Positions 36,107-45,455 are shown, counted from the stretch's first letter. The stretch is 64,000 nt of DNA from Bradyrhizobium betae (GCF_004123905.1 NZ_MZXW01000053.1:310001-374000); one strand, 5' to 3'. The notes: generated by a model not told the origin, from the sequence alone. Numbers and translations: made by a program.

Positions 36107-36120
36107 TTGATCTGGATCAA
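36107..36120. promoter_or_regulatory. FNR/FixK-type box upstream of napEDABC
   Basis: TTGATCTGGATCAA matches the TTGAT-N4-ATCAA consensus exactly. Regulators of the FNR/FixK family bind such sites to switch on genes under low oxygen, and nap genes of Bradyrhizobium are known targets. The minus-strand napE start is 90 bases away, suitable for class II activation. The divergent gene at 36297 could also be affected. Confidence 0.85.
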
Positions 36121-36296
36121 TAGGTCGAATTGCAGCCGTCTGGCGGCACGTCGCTTAAAGGTCACCTGCGGACTCGGATCGGGACGTAGGCCGTTCAGGT
36201 ATTGATGAAGATTTTACGTCGGATGTGAACTGCTTCACTTCTTTAAGTTGATAATGATGATCAAGTACTACCTTGGGTTAAATAGGGAGACCGCAC

Positions 36297-37088
36297 ATGG
36301 TAGATACCTCTCAGCTCTACAAGAACTTTGCCCACGTCAATTCACTCATCCATCAAACGCTGCCGGGTGGTTGGGGCATGGGCGGTGGCAGCCGGTACCA
36401 GCACGCCATCCAGTCATGGGCCGTCACCGGGAAATCGGCCGACGACGCCTGGTACTCCTACTACCTGGTCGAAATCGACAGCATCCTGTTCACGTCCGTG
36501 GACGGCACGTTCAAGCTGCGCGAGTACAACTACGACTGCCGTCTGGTTGGTACCGATGGGTTGATCGCTCCGTCGACGGAGCTCGTCGCGGTCACGCCCG
36601 ACACCACGCAGGGGTCGACGTCGTACACCACGTCGATGAGCGAGTCGTTCTCGGCGAGCGGTGGCTTCTTCGGTGCCGATCCGACCGCGACCATCGGCGG
36701 GTCGGTGACGTTTGGACACAGCGTGTCGCGGAGCATACCCGACATCGGCATCAATAACCGGAGCATCACCAGCGACGGACAAAACGCGTCCTGGACGCTT
36801 CAGGTCGCGGGCGAGGCGCCGGCCCAGCATGCCGCGATGGAGTTCACCGCACAAATGCTGTTCCGCGTTCCGACCAAACCCGGACCGCAGCCCGCATACG
36901 GCGTGAAGTTCGAGTTCAATTCGCTGGTGTTCGACGACGACGAAAACGGCACCGACTACCATGACCGGACGGCCGCGATCATGATGCCGCGGCTTGAGAC
37001 CACCAAGCTGGTGGAATGGGGCGACCGCGGCATGTACTGCGTGCTGAAGCCCGAAATCATCAAGATGGTCAACCCGGCTATGCCGTAA
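36297..37088 (+). CDS. Protein of unknown function with Ser/Gly-rich beta segment
   Basis: A 263-residue soluble protein without a signal peptide. Residues about 105-150 alternate polar and small residues (SYTTSMSESFSASGGFFGA ... GGSVTFGHSVSRSIPDIGI) and are followed by ASWTLQVA. This alternation recalls the stem of beta-barrel pore-forming toxins such as leukocidin-like proteins, but no motif is decisive. The start at 36297 has AGGGAG about 7-12 bases upstream. It precedes the acidic protein at 37202 on the same strand by 113 bases. Confidence 0.7.
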   Translation: MVDTSQLYKNFAHVNSLIHQTLPGGWGMGGGSRYQHAIQSWAVTGKSADDAWYSYYLVEIDSILFTSVDGTFKLREYNYDCRLVGTDGLIAPSTELVAVTPDTTQGSTSYTTSMSESFSASGGFFGADPTATIGGSVTFGHSVSRSIPDIGINNRSITSDGQNASWTLQVAGEAPAQHAAMEFTAQMLFRVPTKPGPQPAYGVKFEFNSLVFDDDENGTDYHDRTAAIMMPRLETTKLVEWGDRGMYCVLKPEIIKMVNPAMP

Positions 37089-37201
37089 CACGCGCGATCG
37101 ACACGGCGTGTCCGCGCGGCCTCTCCTATCCGCTGCGCAGGCCCGGCCGGACGGTCCACTAGCCCGACAGCAATCGCAAGAGCCATCGAAAGGAAGAAGC
37201 A

Positions 37202-37708
37202 ATGCCGAAGACGGAAACGGAAGAAGCGATGGGGGAAATGCTCGAATTTGTGAATTCGTCGCTCCCGGAGGTTGCCAGCATAGTGCTCTCGTATCTTTCG
37301 ATCAAGGACCAGACGGCCATCTATGATGGCTTCACGAAGCTTTCGGAGGAAAGATCACTATCGTCGCGAGAACAAAAGGCGATGAGCGTTGTCGGAGCCG
37401 GGGCCTTGGTGGACATCAAGGCGCTATGGGCAGAGTTTCAGGCGGAACACGGTTTGGATGCAGAACACGGCGTGAATATTGAGCCTCCACTCCCCCCGCT
37501 CATCGAAAATGACGCCTTGAACCTCGGCGCAGAATTGCAAGCTGCGCTGGAGGCCAAGCAGAACAGCGACGTTCCGCCCGAGATCGGGGATGGCGTCAAT
37601 CACAACGGCGATGGACCAGACGGTGGTGACAACCATGCCGGCGATTTCAACGGTCCCGACGACGATCACAAGGAGGGTGAGGTCATCGAGAGAGAGCGCG
37701 GCCGCTAG
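37202..37708 (+). CDS. Acidic protein of unknown function
   Basis: A 168-residue protein: a helical first half (EAMGEMLEFVNSSLPEVASI, KDQTAIYDGFTKLSEERSLS) and a Gly/Asp/Asn/His-rich acidic tail (GVNHNGDGPDGGDNHAGDF). GAAAGGAAG precedes the ATG. It follows the protein at 36297 and they may be co-transcribed. No family recognised. Confidence 0.65.
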   Translation: MPKTETEEAMGEMLEFVNSSLPEVASIVLSYLSIKDQTAIYDGFTKLSEERSLSSREQKAMSVVGAGALVDIKALWAEFQAEHGLDAEHGVNIEPPLPPLIENDALNLGAELQAALEAKQNSDVPPEIGDGVNHNGDGPDGGDNHAGDFNGPDDDHKEGEVIERERGR

Positions 37709-37824
37709 GACACAGCGCAGCGCAGAATATTCAATTCTCCCGCGCAGCGGAATTGCTGCTCCGTAGACAGCGCCGCTTCGCTCATTAAGATGAGCGCAAC
37801 AAGAATAAGCGGGAGAGCGACGCC

Positions 37825-39030
37825 ATGAAGTTCGGCATCTTCTATGAGCTGCAACTGCCACGGCCCTGGGTGGCCGGCGACGAGCTCGCCCTCTACCAGA
37901 ACGCGCTCTCGCAGATGGAGCTCGCCGACAGTCTCGGCTACGACCACGCCTGGGTCGTCGAGCATCATTTCCTCGAGGAATATTCCCACTCGCCCTCGCC
38001 GGAATCCTTCCTCGCCGCGGCGAGCCAGCGCACGAAAAACATCCGCCTCGGCCACGGCATTCTCCAGCTCACGACCAACCATCCGGCGCGCGTTGCCGAG
38101 CGCGTCGCGGTGCTCGACCTGCTCAGCAACGGCCGCTGCGAGTTCGGCATGGGCGAGAGCGCCTCGATCACCGAGCTGACGCCGTTCGGCCGCGACATGG
38201 AGACCAAGAAGGAGGTGTTCGAGGAGGCCGTGGCTGCGATCTTCCCGATGTTCAAGGACGCCGGCTCCGAGCATCACGGCAAGTATTTCGACATCCCCTT
38301 GCGCAATGTCGTGCCGAAGCCGGTGCAAAAACCGCATCCGCCGCTGTGGATGGCCTGCTCGCAGCTGCCGACCATCGAACGCGCCGGCCGTCACGGCTTT
38401 GGCGCGCTCGGCTTCCAGTTCGTCAGCGCGGATGCCGCGCACGCCTGGGTGCACGCATATTACAACGCGATGACCAAGCGGCTGAGCAAGCTTGCCGATT
38501 ACGAGATCAACCCGAACATGGCGCTGGTGTCGTTCTTCATGTGCGCCAAGACCGACGAAGAGGCACGCGCCCGCGCCGACGGCGCCACCTTCTTCCAGTT
38601 CGCGCTGCGCTTCTACGGCGCTTCGCAGAACCGCCAGCGCCCCGCGCCCTACACCATCAACATGTGGGACGAGTACAACAAGTGGAAGCGCGACAATCCG
38701 GAGGCGCAGGAAGCGGCGCTGCGCGGCGGCCTGATCGGCTCGCCCGAGACGATCCGCAAGAAGCTGAAGCGATTCCAGAGCTCGCACATCGACCAGGTCA
38801 TCCTGCTGAACCAAGCGGGCAAGAACAGCCACGAGCACATTTGCGAATCGCTCGAGCTGTTCGGCCGCGAGGTGATGCCGGAGTTCCAGAACGATCCGGC
38901 GCAGTTGGCCTGGAAGCAGGGCGTCATGAGTGGCGAGATCAAGCTGGAAGAGATCGACACCGAGGCGTTTACGGACCGCTACGGCAAGCTCGCCGTCAGC
39001 GTCGCGCCGGCGAAGGCGGCGGCGGGCTAA
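37825..39030 (+). CDS. LLM-class (luciferase-like) flavin-dependent oxidoreductase
   Basis: The 401-residue protein has the bacterial luciferase-like fold: MKFGIFYELQLPRPW, LGYDHAWVVEHHFLEEY, IRLGHGILQLTTNHPARVAERVAVLDLLSNGRCEFGMG. Such enzymes use FMNH2 or F420 to oxidise organic substrates. The HH in VVEHHF is typical of luciferase/alkanal monooxygenase relatives. GGGAGAG lies 9 bases before the ATG. Substrate unknown. A palindromic repeat follows the stop. Confidence 0.88.
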   Translation: MKFGIFYELQLPRPWVAGDELALYQNALSQMELADSLGYDHAWVVEHHFLEEYSHSPSPESFLAAASQRTKNIRLGHGILQLTTNHPARVAERVAVLDLLSNGRCEFGMGESASITELTPFGRDMETKKEVFEEAVAAIFPMFKDAGSEHHGKYFDIPLRNVVPKPVQKPHPPLWMACSQLPTIERAGRHGFGALGFQFVSADAAHAWVHAYYNAMTKRLSKLADYEINPNMALVSFFMCAKTDEEARARADGATFFQFALRFYGASQNRQRPAPYTINMWDEYNKWKRDNPEAQEAALRGGLIGSPETIRKKLKRFQSSHIDQVILLNQAGKNSHEHICESLELFGREVMPEFQNDPAQLAWKQGVMSGEIKLEEIDTEAFTDRYGKLAVSVAPAKAAAG

Positions 39031-39045
39031 CGCTCCGTATCTGGC

Positions 39046-39173
39046 ATGGGCCCCGACTCAGCAGCGCACCGCCGAAGTGGCGCTGCGCTGCGTCCGGGGC
39101 ACGAGACGACCAGTTTGGGCGTGTCCCGGACGCGCTGCAGCGCGTAGCGATGCTGCGCAGAGCCGGGACCCAG
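39046..39173. repeat. Intergenic palindromic repeat, inverse of the 14234 family
   Basis: GCGCTGCGCTGCGTCCGGGG near 39080-39099 and GTCCCGGACGCGCTGCAGCG near 39122-39141, with CTGCGCAGAGCCGGGACCC at the end, reproduce the arms of the repeat at 14234 in the opposite order. Confidence 0.7.
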
Positions 39174-39257
39174 AGGCGGCATGAGGCGGCGTCGCCGACT
39201 TTCACTAAAATCCCGCGGCTGATATCCTCCGCCAAAAGATACTCAGCGGAGGAACCA

Positions 39258-40040
39258 ATGCGGCCCCACAGCATGGTCTCAAATCCAGCGGCCGCCGACG
39301 TCGCGCCCGCGGTGCTCGCCATCGGCCGCCCGGATTTCCCAAACATCCTCATCGACACGCTGCGCCGGCAGGCCGGCGTCGGCCATTGCATGGTGTTCGC
39401 GTTGACGCGCGCAGGCGCGACGCAATGCCTGCTCGATGCGGGCAACATCCCGACCGGCGCCGATCTCGGCGCCGCCTATGCAGGGCAATTCCACGAATCC
39501 GATCCGAACCGCGATGCGCTGTTCGAAGCCGAGAGCAGCGCGCCGATCATGCTGCCGTCGTTCGCGCCGCGCATGTACGGCGCGCGCTACCGGAAAATCT
39601 TCTTCAACGACTCCGACATCGTCGACAAATGCGCCACCGCGATCTGGACCGGCGACACCTGCTTCTATGTCAACTTCTACCGCATCACGTCCCAGGGCCG
39701 CTTCGGCGATGCCGAGCGCGCGCGGCTCCAGACCATCGCGCCTGCGATCAGCGCCAGCGTCGCGCGCCATTTCCAGCAGGCGGCGACGCCCGACCAGAAC
39801 CTCGCCGCGTTGTTCGCAACGCGCGCCCCGCTCTCCGCGCTGTCACCGCGCGAGCAGGAGGTCTGCCGCCATATCCTGCTCGGTCTCAGCTCCGAAGCGA
39901 TCTCGCAAGCGCTCGGCATCAGCCTTCACTCGACCCTGACCTACCGCAAGCGCGCCTATGACCGGCTCGGAATTTCATCGCAGAACGAATTGTTCGCGAT
40001 CGTGCTGCGGTTGCTGGCAGGACCGAACGTCCTGAACTGA
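39258..40040 (+). CDS. LuxR-family transcriptional regulator
   Basis: The 260-residue protein has a C-terminal LuxR-type helix-turn-helix (about residues 195-250: LSPREQEVCRHILLGLSSEAIS, GISLHSTLTYRKRAYDRLGI). The N-terminal part is not a recognisable autoinducer or receiver domain, so this is an orphan regulator. Start at 39258 is supported by CGGAGGA 5 bases upstream; the open frame upstream is the shadow of the luciferase-like gene and the repeat. Confidence 0.85.
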   Translation: MRPHSMVSNPAAADVAPAVLAIGRPDFPNILIDTLRRQAGVGHCMVFALTRAGATQCLLDAGNIPTGADLGAAYAGQFHESDPNRDALFEAESSAPIMLPSFAPRMYGARYRKIFFNDSDIVDKCATAIWTGDTCFYVNFYRITSQGRFGDAERARLQTIAPAISASVARHFQQAATPDQNLAALFATRAPLSALSPREQEVCRHILLGLSSEAISQALGISLHSTLTYRKRAYDRLGISSQNELFAIVLRLLAGPNVLN

Positions 40041-40219
40041 GGGGACACAAAGTTCGCGATATCTGCTTCCGAGAGAGGAAAATAGCTACACACCCGCGTC
40101 TTTCTAATGCTCGGCGGCGATTGAGGCTTAGGGTCTCTACAATTCGTCCATTCAGGACTTGCATTGGGAGATCCCGTCTGGCTCGCTCCTGGTCATCCAC
40201 AGCCAGATCGGAACTTGCC

Positions 40220-40846
40220 ATGATCCATTTCGACACCTTGCTGACCTACATCGCGGTGGTGCTCGGTCTCTTCCTCATTCCAGGCCCCGCCGTTCTCCTG
40301 GTGCTCGCGCGCTCGTCCGTCGGCGGGTATCGGGTTGGAATTGCCACTGGCCTCGGCATCGCGACCGGCGACCTGCTCCACACCGCGATGGCGACGCTCG
40401 GATTGTCGGCAGTGCTGATGACTTCGGCTCTTGCCTTCAGCCTGGTGAAATATGCCGGCGCTGCCTATCTCATTTATCTTGGCATCCGCGCGCTGATGGA
40501 ACGAGGCGAGGATATCAAGCTGACGCAGTCCCGTCTGGTAGACGCGGGGCTCGCCTTTCGGCAGGCCGTCCTGGCCGAACTGCTCAACCCGAAGACGGCG
40601 CTCTTTTTCCTGGCCTTTCTCCCGCAGTTTGTGCATTCCGAGCGAGGCTCCGTCGTCGCCCAGCTTGCGGTTCTTGGTCTCGTCTTCGTCATCATGAGCG
40701 CGATCTACACCGCGTTGATCGCTCTTGCCGCCGGGCAGGTCGCCGGCTGGCTCACCCGTCATCGCAGCATCGGCCGTTGGCAGGGCCGCGTCATCGGGGC
40801 AATCTACCTGGGTCTCGGCGTTCGCATGGCCTTGCAGGAAAAATAG
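40220..40846 (+). CDS. LysE/RhtB-family exporter
   Basis: The 208-residue inner-membrane protein has about six helices and the LysE signature in FLIPGPAVLLVLARSSVGGYRVGI and LLNPKTALFFLAFLPQFV. Family members export amino acids such as lysine, arginine, homoserine or threonine. The start at 40220 (MIHFDTLLTYIAVVLG) fits the family N-terminus; the frame opens earlier without homology. Substrate unknown. Confidence 0.9.
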   Translation: MIHFDTLLTYIAVVLGLFLIPGPAVLLVLARSSVGGYRVGIATGLGIATGDLLHTAMATLGLSAVLMTSALAFSLVKYAGAAYLIYLGIRALMERGEDIKLTQSRLVDAGLAFRQAVLAELLNPKTALFFLAFLPQFVHSERGSVVAQLAVLGLVFVIMSAIYTALIALAAGQVAGWLTRHRSIGRWQGRVIGAIYLGLGVRMALQEK

Positions 40847-40968
40847 TCTGATCCTTTCTTCGATCGAGTTGAAGTCTGGGATCCGTTCACAGCCGGTGGC
40901 GGTCCTTGATATTAAGCGGCCGCTTGTCGCCCATTGCAGACCTTGGAAACACTTGGCATTGTGATGCG

Positions 40969-41406
40969 ATGACCATCGATCAGCGTACGAATGTGCGTAT
41001 ATGGAAGACGATCGTGCTTTGCGCGGTTTGCTTGATTGTGGGCTGTCTTGCATTTGACAGGGCCGAGGCCTGCGCGGTGGCGGGTTCGCAAAGAGGTGTG
41101 CTCTTTGACCATATTCCCGAAGAAGTCGACGCACCAGTAATCGTCGAGGTGACGATCGTCGGCAGGGAAGCCGACATTAGCTCTCCGGACCGTACTCCAT
41201 TGGCCTTGATGAATGCTCGTGTCGAAAGAGTCGTCAAGGGAACGCTCGATAGCGACGCGTTAAAAGTCGTTACCTACCTTGGCACCTGCACCAGAATTGG
41301 CGCAGGACACGGTTTCGTGGCCGGCACACTCGATCATGATGCTCGGCTTGGGCTCAAGCTGATTGCGATCCAGCGATCCTATGAAATGCTCATTCGAGGA
41401 CGGTGA
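40969..41406 (+). CDS. Secreted protein of unknown function
   Basis: A 145-residue product with an N-terminal hydrophobic segment ending AEAC (TIVLCAVCLIVGCLAFDRAEAC), so it is probably exported, perhaps as a lipoprotein-like or Cys-anchored protein, though no standard lipobox is seen. The rest (VIVEVTIVGREADISSP, ARVERVVKGTLDSDALKVV, YLGTCTRIGAG) is probably a beta-rich domain with a Cys pair. No function can be assigned. The next gene begins 213 bases downstream. Confidence 0.6.
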   Translation: MTIDQRTNVRIWKTIVLCAVCLIVGCLAFDRAEACAVAGSQRGVLFDHIPEEVDAPVIVEVTIVGREADISSPDRTPLALMNARVERVVKGTLDSDALKVVTYLGTCTRIGAGHGFVAGTLDHDARLGLKLIAIQRSYEMLIRGR

Positions 41407-41426
41407 ATTCAGCCCGTCTTATCGAA

Positions 41427-41451
41427 GCCCGCTTAGTGATGCCGAGCGGGC
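41427..41451. terminator. Possible terminator hairpin after 40969-41406
   Basis: GCCCGCT and AGCGGGC pair perfectly over 7 bases around an 11-base loop, 20 bases after the stop. No T-run follows, so a Rho-independent role is doubtful. Confidence 0.35.
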
Positions 41452-41619
41452 GGCAATTTGCCCACGTTGAGTAATTCTCAGTTTTTCCCCCGATTTGCTG
41501 TTGCCGAACAAGCGCTCGACGTTAACCACGACACACGGTTCCAGTCTGAGCGAAATCGCTTCGAAGTTTCTTAAATTTTGCTGGGTAACTCTTCCAGACG
41601 TGGTGACCTGGGGAACGAT

Positions 41620-42498
41620 ATGAGCAAGCGATCCAAACGCGGCAAAAAGGCAGAGACGCTCGCAGTCCCAATGGCCGCGAGAGTTGCACTTGGCGCCGTG
41701 GCCGTCGCCGTAGCGGGATATGGTTTGCTCTCTCAGCCGGCGAGCGTGCAACCAACAAAAAAGCCGTCCGCGCCCCAAGCCCAAGTCCAAGCCCAGGCGT
41801 CGTCAACTCCGGTTTACGTGGCACCTCCGGTTCATGCAGCAGCGCCAGCTCCAGCTCCGATTCCCGCCCCGGCGCCGCTGGTCGAGCCGCCAAAAGCCGA
41901 CGCTGACGTCCCCGGCGCATTGGTCCGGCAGGTGGTTGACTACGCCAGCCGCCAGACGCCCGGCACCGTGATCATCGATACCAAGAACACATTCCTCTAT
42001 CTCGTCCTGAACGACAGGCAAGCGCTGCGCTACGGCATCGGTGTCGGCCGCGAAGGTTTTACGTGGTCCGGTGAGCAGACGGTGGCTCGCAAGGCAGAAT
42101 GGCCGGATTGGCATCCGCCTGTCGAGATGATCGGGCGTCAGCCTTATCTGCCGCGGTTCATGGCCGGCGGGCCCGGCAACCCACTCGGTGCCCGCGCGAT
42201 GTATCTGGGCGAGACCGAATATCGCATTCACGGCACCAACAACCCTGACACGATCGGGAAGAAGGTTTCGTCCGGCTGTATCCGGCTGACCAATGACGAC
42301 GTCTCAGACCTCTACGAGCGGGTTAAGGTCGGAGCGAAAGTCATCGTGCTGCCGGCAACCGCTGCAAGTCGACCATTTCAGGGAGCGCCGGCCGACGCCG
42401 CGTTCCGATTGCCGAACCCGGCATCGCCGTCGAAGCGGCCCTTGGCGGCCAACGCGCAGATGCTGCCGTCGGGACCGAAGATCGCCGAGGCGCAGTAA
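41620..42498 (+). CDS. L,D-transpeptidase (YkuD domain)
   Basis: Predicted periplasmic enzyme of 292 residues that cross-links peptidoglycan or attaches proteins to it. After a hydrophobic anchor (about residues 20-38) and a Pro/Ala/Gln-rich linker (about 40-95) comes the YkuD domain with the catalytic motif YRIHGTNNP ... SSGCIRLTNDDV (His, Ser, Cys, Arg). The start at 41620 has GGGG 6 bases upstream and is preferred to an ATG 14 codons earlier. Single gene. Confidence 0.93.
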   Translation: MSKRSKRGKKAETLAVPMAARVALGAVAVAVAGYGLLSQPASVQPTKKPSAPQAQVQAQASSTPVYVAPPVHAAAPAPAPIPAPAPLVEPPKADADVPGALVRQVVDYASRQTPGTVIIDTKNTFLYLVLNDRQALRYGIGVGREGFTWSGEQTVARKAEWPDWHPPVEMIGRQPYLPRFMAGGPGNPLGARAMYLGETEYRIHGTNNPDTIGKKVSSGCIRLTNDDVSDLYERVKVGAKVIVLPATAASRPFQGAPADAAFRLPNPASPSKRPLAANAQMLPSGPKIAEAQ

Positions 42499-42739
42499 TT
42501 CAGTCCTTCGTCCTCGTTCTGCAACCGAGGAGAAGGAGAAAAATCAAGTCGTCCCGCAATTTGCTGCGCTGATAGATGCGGCGCCTTTGCGTTTGGCGTG
42601 AGACGCTTGCTTACAGCTGCAATCGGGCAAGCCAAGACTGAAATACTTCAGTAGCACCGTCGAGGGAGGTTTGACGCTTCATATCAACTGAAGCATGCGC
42701 GCGCATCTTGATCTCGACGTGCGCGGAGGAGGGTGAGGC

Positions 42740-44914
42740 ATGGAACGATCCAGCGCAGAGTGCCAACGGCCTGAAAGAACACCGGGCGACCGGGTCAAGA
42801 TTGCCCTCCGTAAGATCAGTCTCGCTCTTTCCCTCCTAAGTCTTTCCCTCCCTTCCAGCGCATGGGCGCAGACCGGGACCGACGCGAAGCCTGATAGCAT
42901 CAAGGCGAATATCTCGCGAGTCGACAGCGACTTCATCAAGGCAAATACGAAGTCATCCTGGGATTGGCCGACCGTCGGCCTCGACTACGCCGAAACGCGG
43001 TTCAGCAAGCTCAATCAGATCAACACCGACAATGTCGGGAAGCTCGGGCTGGTCTGGAGTTACAATCTTGAATCATCGCGCGGGATCGAGGCGACTCCCC
43101 TCGTCGTCGATGGCATCATGTACCAATCGGCGCCCTGGAGCGTGGTCCATGCCATCGACGCGCGGACCGGGAAAAAAATCTGGTCGTTCGATCCCGGTGT
43201 TGACCGGTCAAAGGGCTATCGGGGTTGTTGCGACGCCGTCAGCCGTGGCCTCGCCCTTTACAAGGGCAAGGTGTTCGTCGCCGCCTATGACGGACGCCTG
43301 ATCGCGCTCGATGCCGCGACCGGGGTCAGGGTCTGGGACAAGGACACACTGATCGATCACGAGCATTCCTACACGATCACCGGCGCGCCTCGTGTCTTCA
43401 AGGGCAAGGTCGTGATCGGCCAGAGCGGTGCCGAATACGGCGCCCGCGGATACATCACGGCGTACGACAGCGAGACGGGCAACCAGCTCTGGCGCTGGTT
43501 CACCGTGCCCGGCGATCCATCGAAGCCATTCGAGGACGCTTCGATGGCAGCCGCGGCGAAGACCTGGGATCCCTCGGGCAAATATTGGATCAACGGCGGC
43601 GGTGGCACGCCGTGGGACACGATCACGTTCGATCCCGATCTGAACATGGTCTATGTCGGCACCGGAAACGGCGGTCCCTGGAATCGCAAGCTTCGCAGTC
43701 CGTCGGGTGGCGACAATCTTTATCTCGCCTCTATCGTCGCGCTCAACGCCGACACAGGCAAGTATATCTGGCACTATCAGGAGACGCCCGGTGACAATTG
43801 GGACTATACATCCACCCAGCCGATGATTCTGGCCGACATCGAGATCGACGGTGTGCTGCGCAAGGTGATCCTGCACGCGCCGAAAAACGGCTTCTTCTTC
43901 GTCATCGATCGCACCAACGGCAAGTTTATCTCGGCCAAGAACTTCGTCGATGTGAATTGGGCGACGGGATACGACGCCAACGGACGGCCGATCGAGCTGC
44001 CGGCTGCGCGCGGCGAAGAGCCCTACGAGTCCATTCCCGGACCAGACGGAGCTCACAACTGGCAGCCGATGTCGTTCAATCCCCAGACCGGCCTCGTCTA
44101 CATTCCGGCGCAGCACTTGCCGGTCAATCTGACGCCGGAAAAGTCGTTCAAGCAGAATGCCGCCGCGCCAGGCAAGGTTGGCGGCATATTGGGCGCGAAT
44201 CTCGGTTTTGCTTTCAACCCGTCTCCGAAGTCGACCCCGTTCGGACGTCTGCTCGCCTGGGATCCGGTGCATCAAAAGGAAGTCTGGCGCGTCGAGCACG
44301 TGTCGCCGTGGAACGGCGGTACGCTGACCACGGCCGGCAATCTGGTTTTCCAGGGGACGGCGGATGGTCGCTTCGTCGCTTATGATGCAGCAACAGGAAC
44401 CAGGCTGTGGGACATCTCGACCGGTACCGGCGCGGTGGCGGCTGCAGCAACCTACATGGTCGATGACAAGCAATACATCTCGATCGCGGTCGGCTGGGGC
44501 GGCTCCTACGGCCTCGCCCATCGCGCGACCGAGTACCAGAACCCGGGAACGATCTATACATACGCGCTCGGCGGCACGGCGAAGCTGCCGGAGTTCGTCA
44601 AGTATCAGACCGAAGCTCTGCTGCAGGGCGTGAAGTACGATCCGAAGGATATCAGGGAAGGCGCGGACATCTACGTCACGGCGGCCTGCATAGCCTGCCA
44701 CGGTGTGCCCGGCGTCGACCGCGGCGGCAACATCGTCAATCTCGGCTACGTCGGCACTGATGTGATTACCAATCTGAGGAATATCGTCTTCCACGGTCCA
44801 TTCCGCGACCAGGGCATGCCTGATTTCAGCGGCAAGCTGAAGGAAGGCGACATCGCGAAGCTCCAGGCCTTCATCCAGGGAACTGTCGACGCCATCAGGC
44901 CGAAGAGCAGGTGA
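42740..44914 (+). CDS. PQQ-dependent alcohol dehydrogenase with C-terminal haem c (quinohaemoprotein)
   Basis: Periplasmic enzyme of 724 residues that oxidises alcohols with pyrroloquinoline quinone. A signal sequence (ISLALSLLSLSLPSSAWA) precedes an eight-bladed propeller with tryptophan-docking repeats. The adjacent Cys-Cys pair (GCCDAVSRG) that forms the disulfide over PQQ is present, as is PGDNWDYTSTQP around the catalytic Asp. The last ~90 residues hold a haem c motif CIACHG and Met ligand region (DQGMPDFSGKL), making this a type I quinohaemoprotein like that of Comamonas. GGAGGAGGGTGAGG lies just upstream of the ATG. Neither the substrate nor metal (Ca or lanthanide) can be read from sequence. 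Confidence 0.92.
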   Translation: MERSSAECQRPERTPGDRVKIALRKISLALSLLSLSLPSSAWAQTGTDAKPDSIKANISRVDSDFIKANTKSSWDWPTVGLDYAETRFSKLNQINTDNVGKLGLVWSYNLESSRGIEATPLVVDGIMYQSAPWSVVHAIDARTGKKIWSFDPGVDRSKGYRGCCDAVSRGLALYKGKVFVAAYDGRLIALDAATGVRVWDKDTLIDHEHSYTITGAPRVFKGKVVIGQSGAEYGARGYITAYDSETGNQLWRWFTVPGDPSKPFEDASMAAAAKTWDPSGKYWINGGGGTPWDTITFDPDLNMVYVGTGNGGPWNRKLRSPSGGDNLYLASIVALNADTGKYIWHYQETPGDNWDYTSTQPMILADIEIDGVLRKVILHAPKNGFFFVIDRTNGKFISAKNFVDVNWATGYDANGRPIELPAARGEEPYESIPGPDGAHNWQPMSFNPQTGLVYIPAQHLPVNLTPEKSFKQNAAAPGKVGGILGANLGFAFNPSPKSTPFGRLLAWDPVHQKEVWRVEHVSPWNGGTLTTAGNLVFQGTADGRFVAYDAATGTRLWDISTGTGAVAAAATYMVDDKQYISIAVGWGGSYGLAHRATEYQNPGTIYTYALGGTAKLPEFVKYQTEALLQGVKYDPKDIREGADIYVTAACIACHGVPGVDRGGNIVNLGYVGTDVITNLRNIVFHGPFRDQGMPDFSGKLKEGDIAKLQAFIQGTVDAIRPKSR

Positions 44915-44945
44915 CGAGGCCGCTCATGAACACGCGCCCAGCGCG

Positions 44946-44973
44946 CGTCTGTCCCTATTGCTAGGGACAGACG
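44946..44973. promoter_or_regulatory. Palindrome upstream of truncated P450 copy
   Basis: CGTCTGTCCCTA-TTGC-TAGGGACAGACG, perfect over 12 base pairs. A shorter version (8-base arms, TGTCCCTA-TCGC-TAGGGACA) lies at 49718-49737 ahead of the intact P450. Conservation in both copies suggests an operator or an RNA hairpin of the P450 promoter region. Confidence 0.6.
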
Positions 44974-45031
44974 CCGGCACCGTCGTGCGCTAGTCTGCCC
45001 TGAAGCACACAAGAATCCAGGGGAGACCGCC

Positions 45032-45337
45032 TTGAGCACCGCGCCGCGCATCGACCCTGCCGCGTTCTGGGCCGACCCCTATCCTTTGCTCGCAAAGCTG
45101 CGCAAGGAGGCTCCGATCGCCTTCGTGCCGCAGCTCGGCTCGACGTTGTTGAGCTGCCGCGACGACATCTCGATCTCCGAGAAGCAGATCGACGTGTTCT
45201 CCTCGCACCAGCCGGCCGGCCTGATGAACCGGCTGATGGGCCACAACATGATGCGCAAGGACGGCGAGGCGCATCAAATCGACCGGCGCGCGATGTTTCC
45301 GACGGTGTCGCCGAAGACCGTGAAGAGACTGCGGTGA
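45032..45337 (+). pseudogene. Truncated cytochrome P450, first ~97 codons only
   Basis: The 101-residue product matches the N-terminus of the intact P450 at 49801 nearly throughout (MSTAPRID, PAAFWADPYP, KLRKEAPIAFVPQLGSTLL, DVFSSHQPAGLMNRLMGHNM). It has the same unusual TTG start with AGGGGAGA upstream, lacks two codons present in the other copy, and loses similarity after SPKTVK, reading RLR and stop. Haem and substrate regions are absent, so it cannot be an enzyme. It forms the left end of a duplicated flank around 45338-49717. Confidence 0.85.
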
Positions 45338-45410
45338 CGGTGCACTTAACCCGGCTCAATCGGACTGAGTCGTGGCCGTCGCAATAAGATGCGGCAACTA
45401 TCGGCCTGGA

Positions 45411-45455
45411 GCATGATCCGGAAAAGTGCGAAGCGGTTTTCCGAAGAGATCATGC
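45411..45455. repeat. Palindromic repeat, 'GCATGATCCGGAAAAG' family
   Basis: GCATGATCCGGAAAAGTGCG faces GGTTTTCCGAAGAGATCATG closing with C. Same family as 18764 and 27723. It lies after the truncated P450. Confidence 0.8.

Noticed and set aside
38346..39257. Long upstream extension of the LuxR frame
   Set aside because: It is the shadow of the luciferase-like gene and a repeat; the LuxR start at 39258 has its own ribosome site.
43208..44794. 528-codon minus-strand frame
   Set aside because: Shadow of the PQQ alcohol dehydrogenase.
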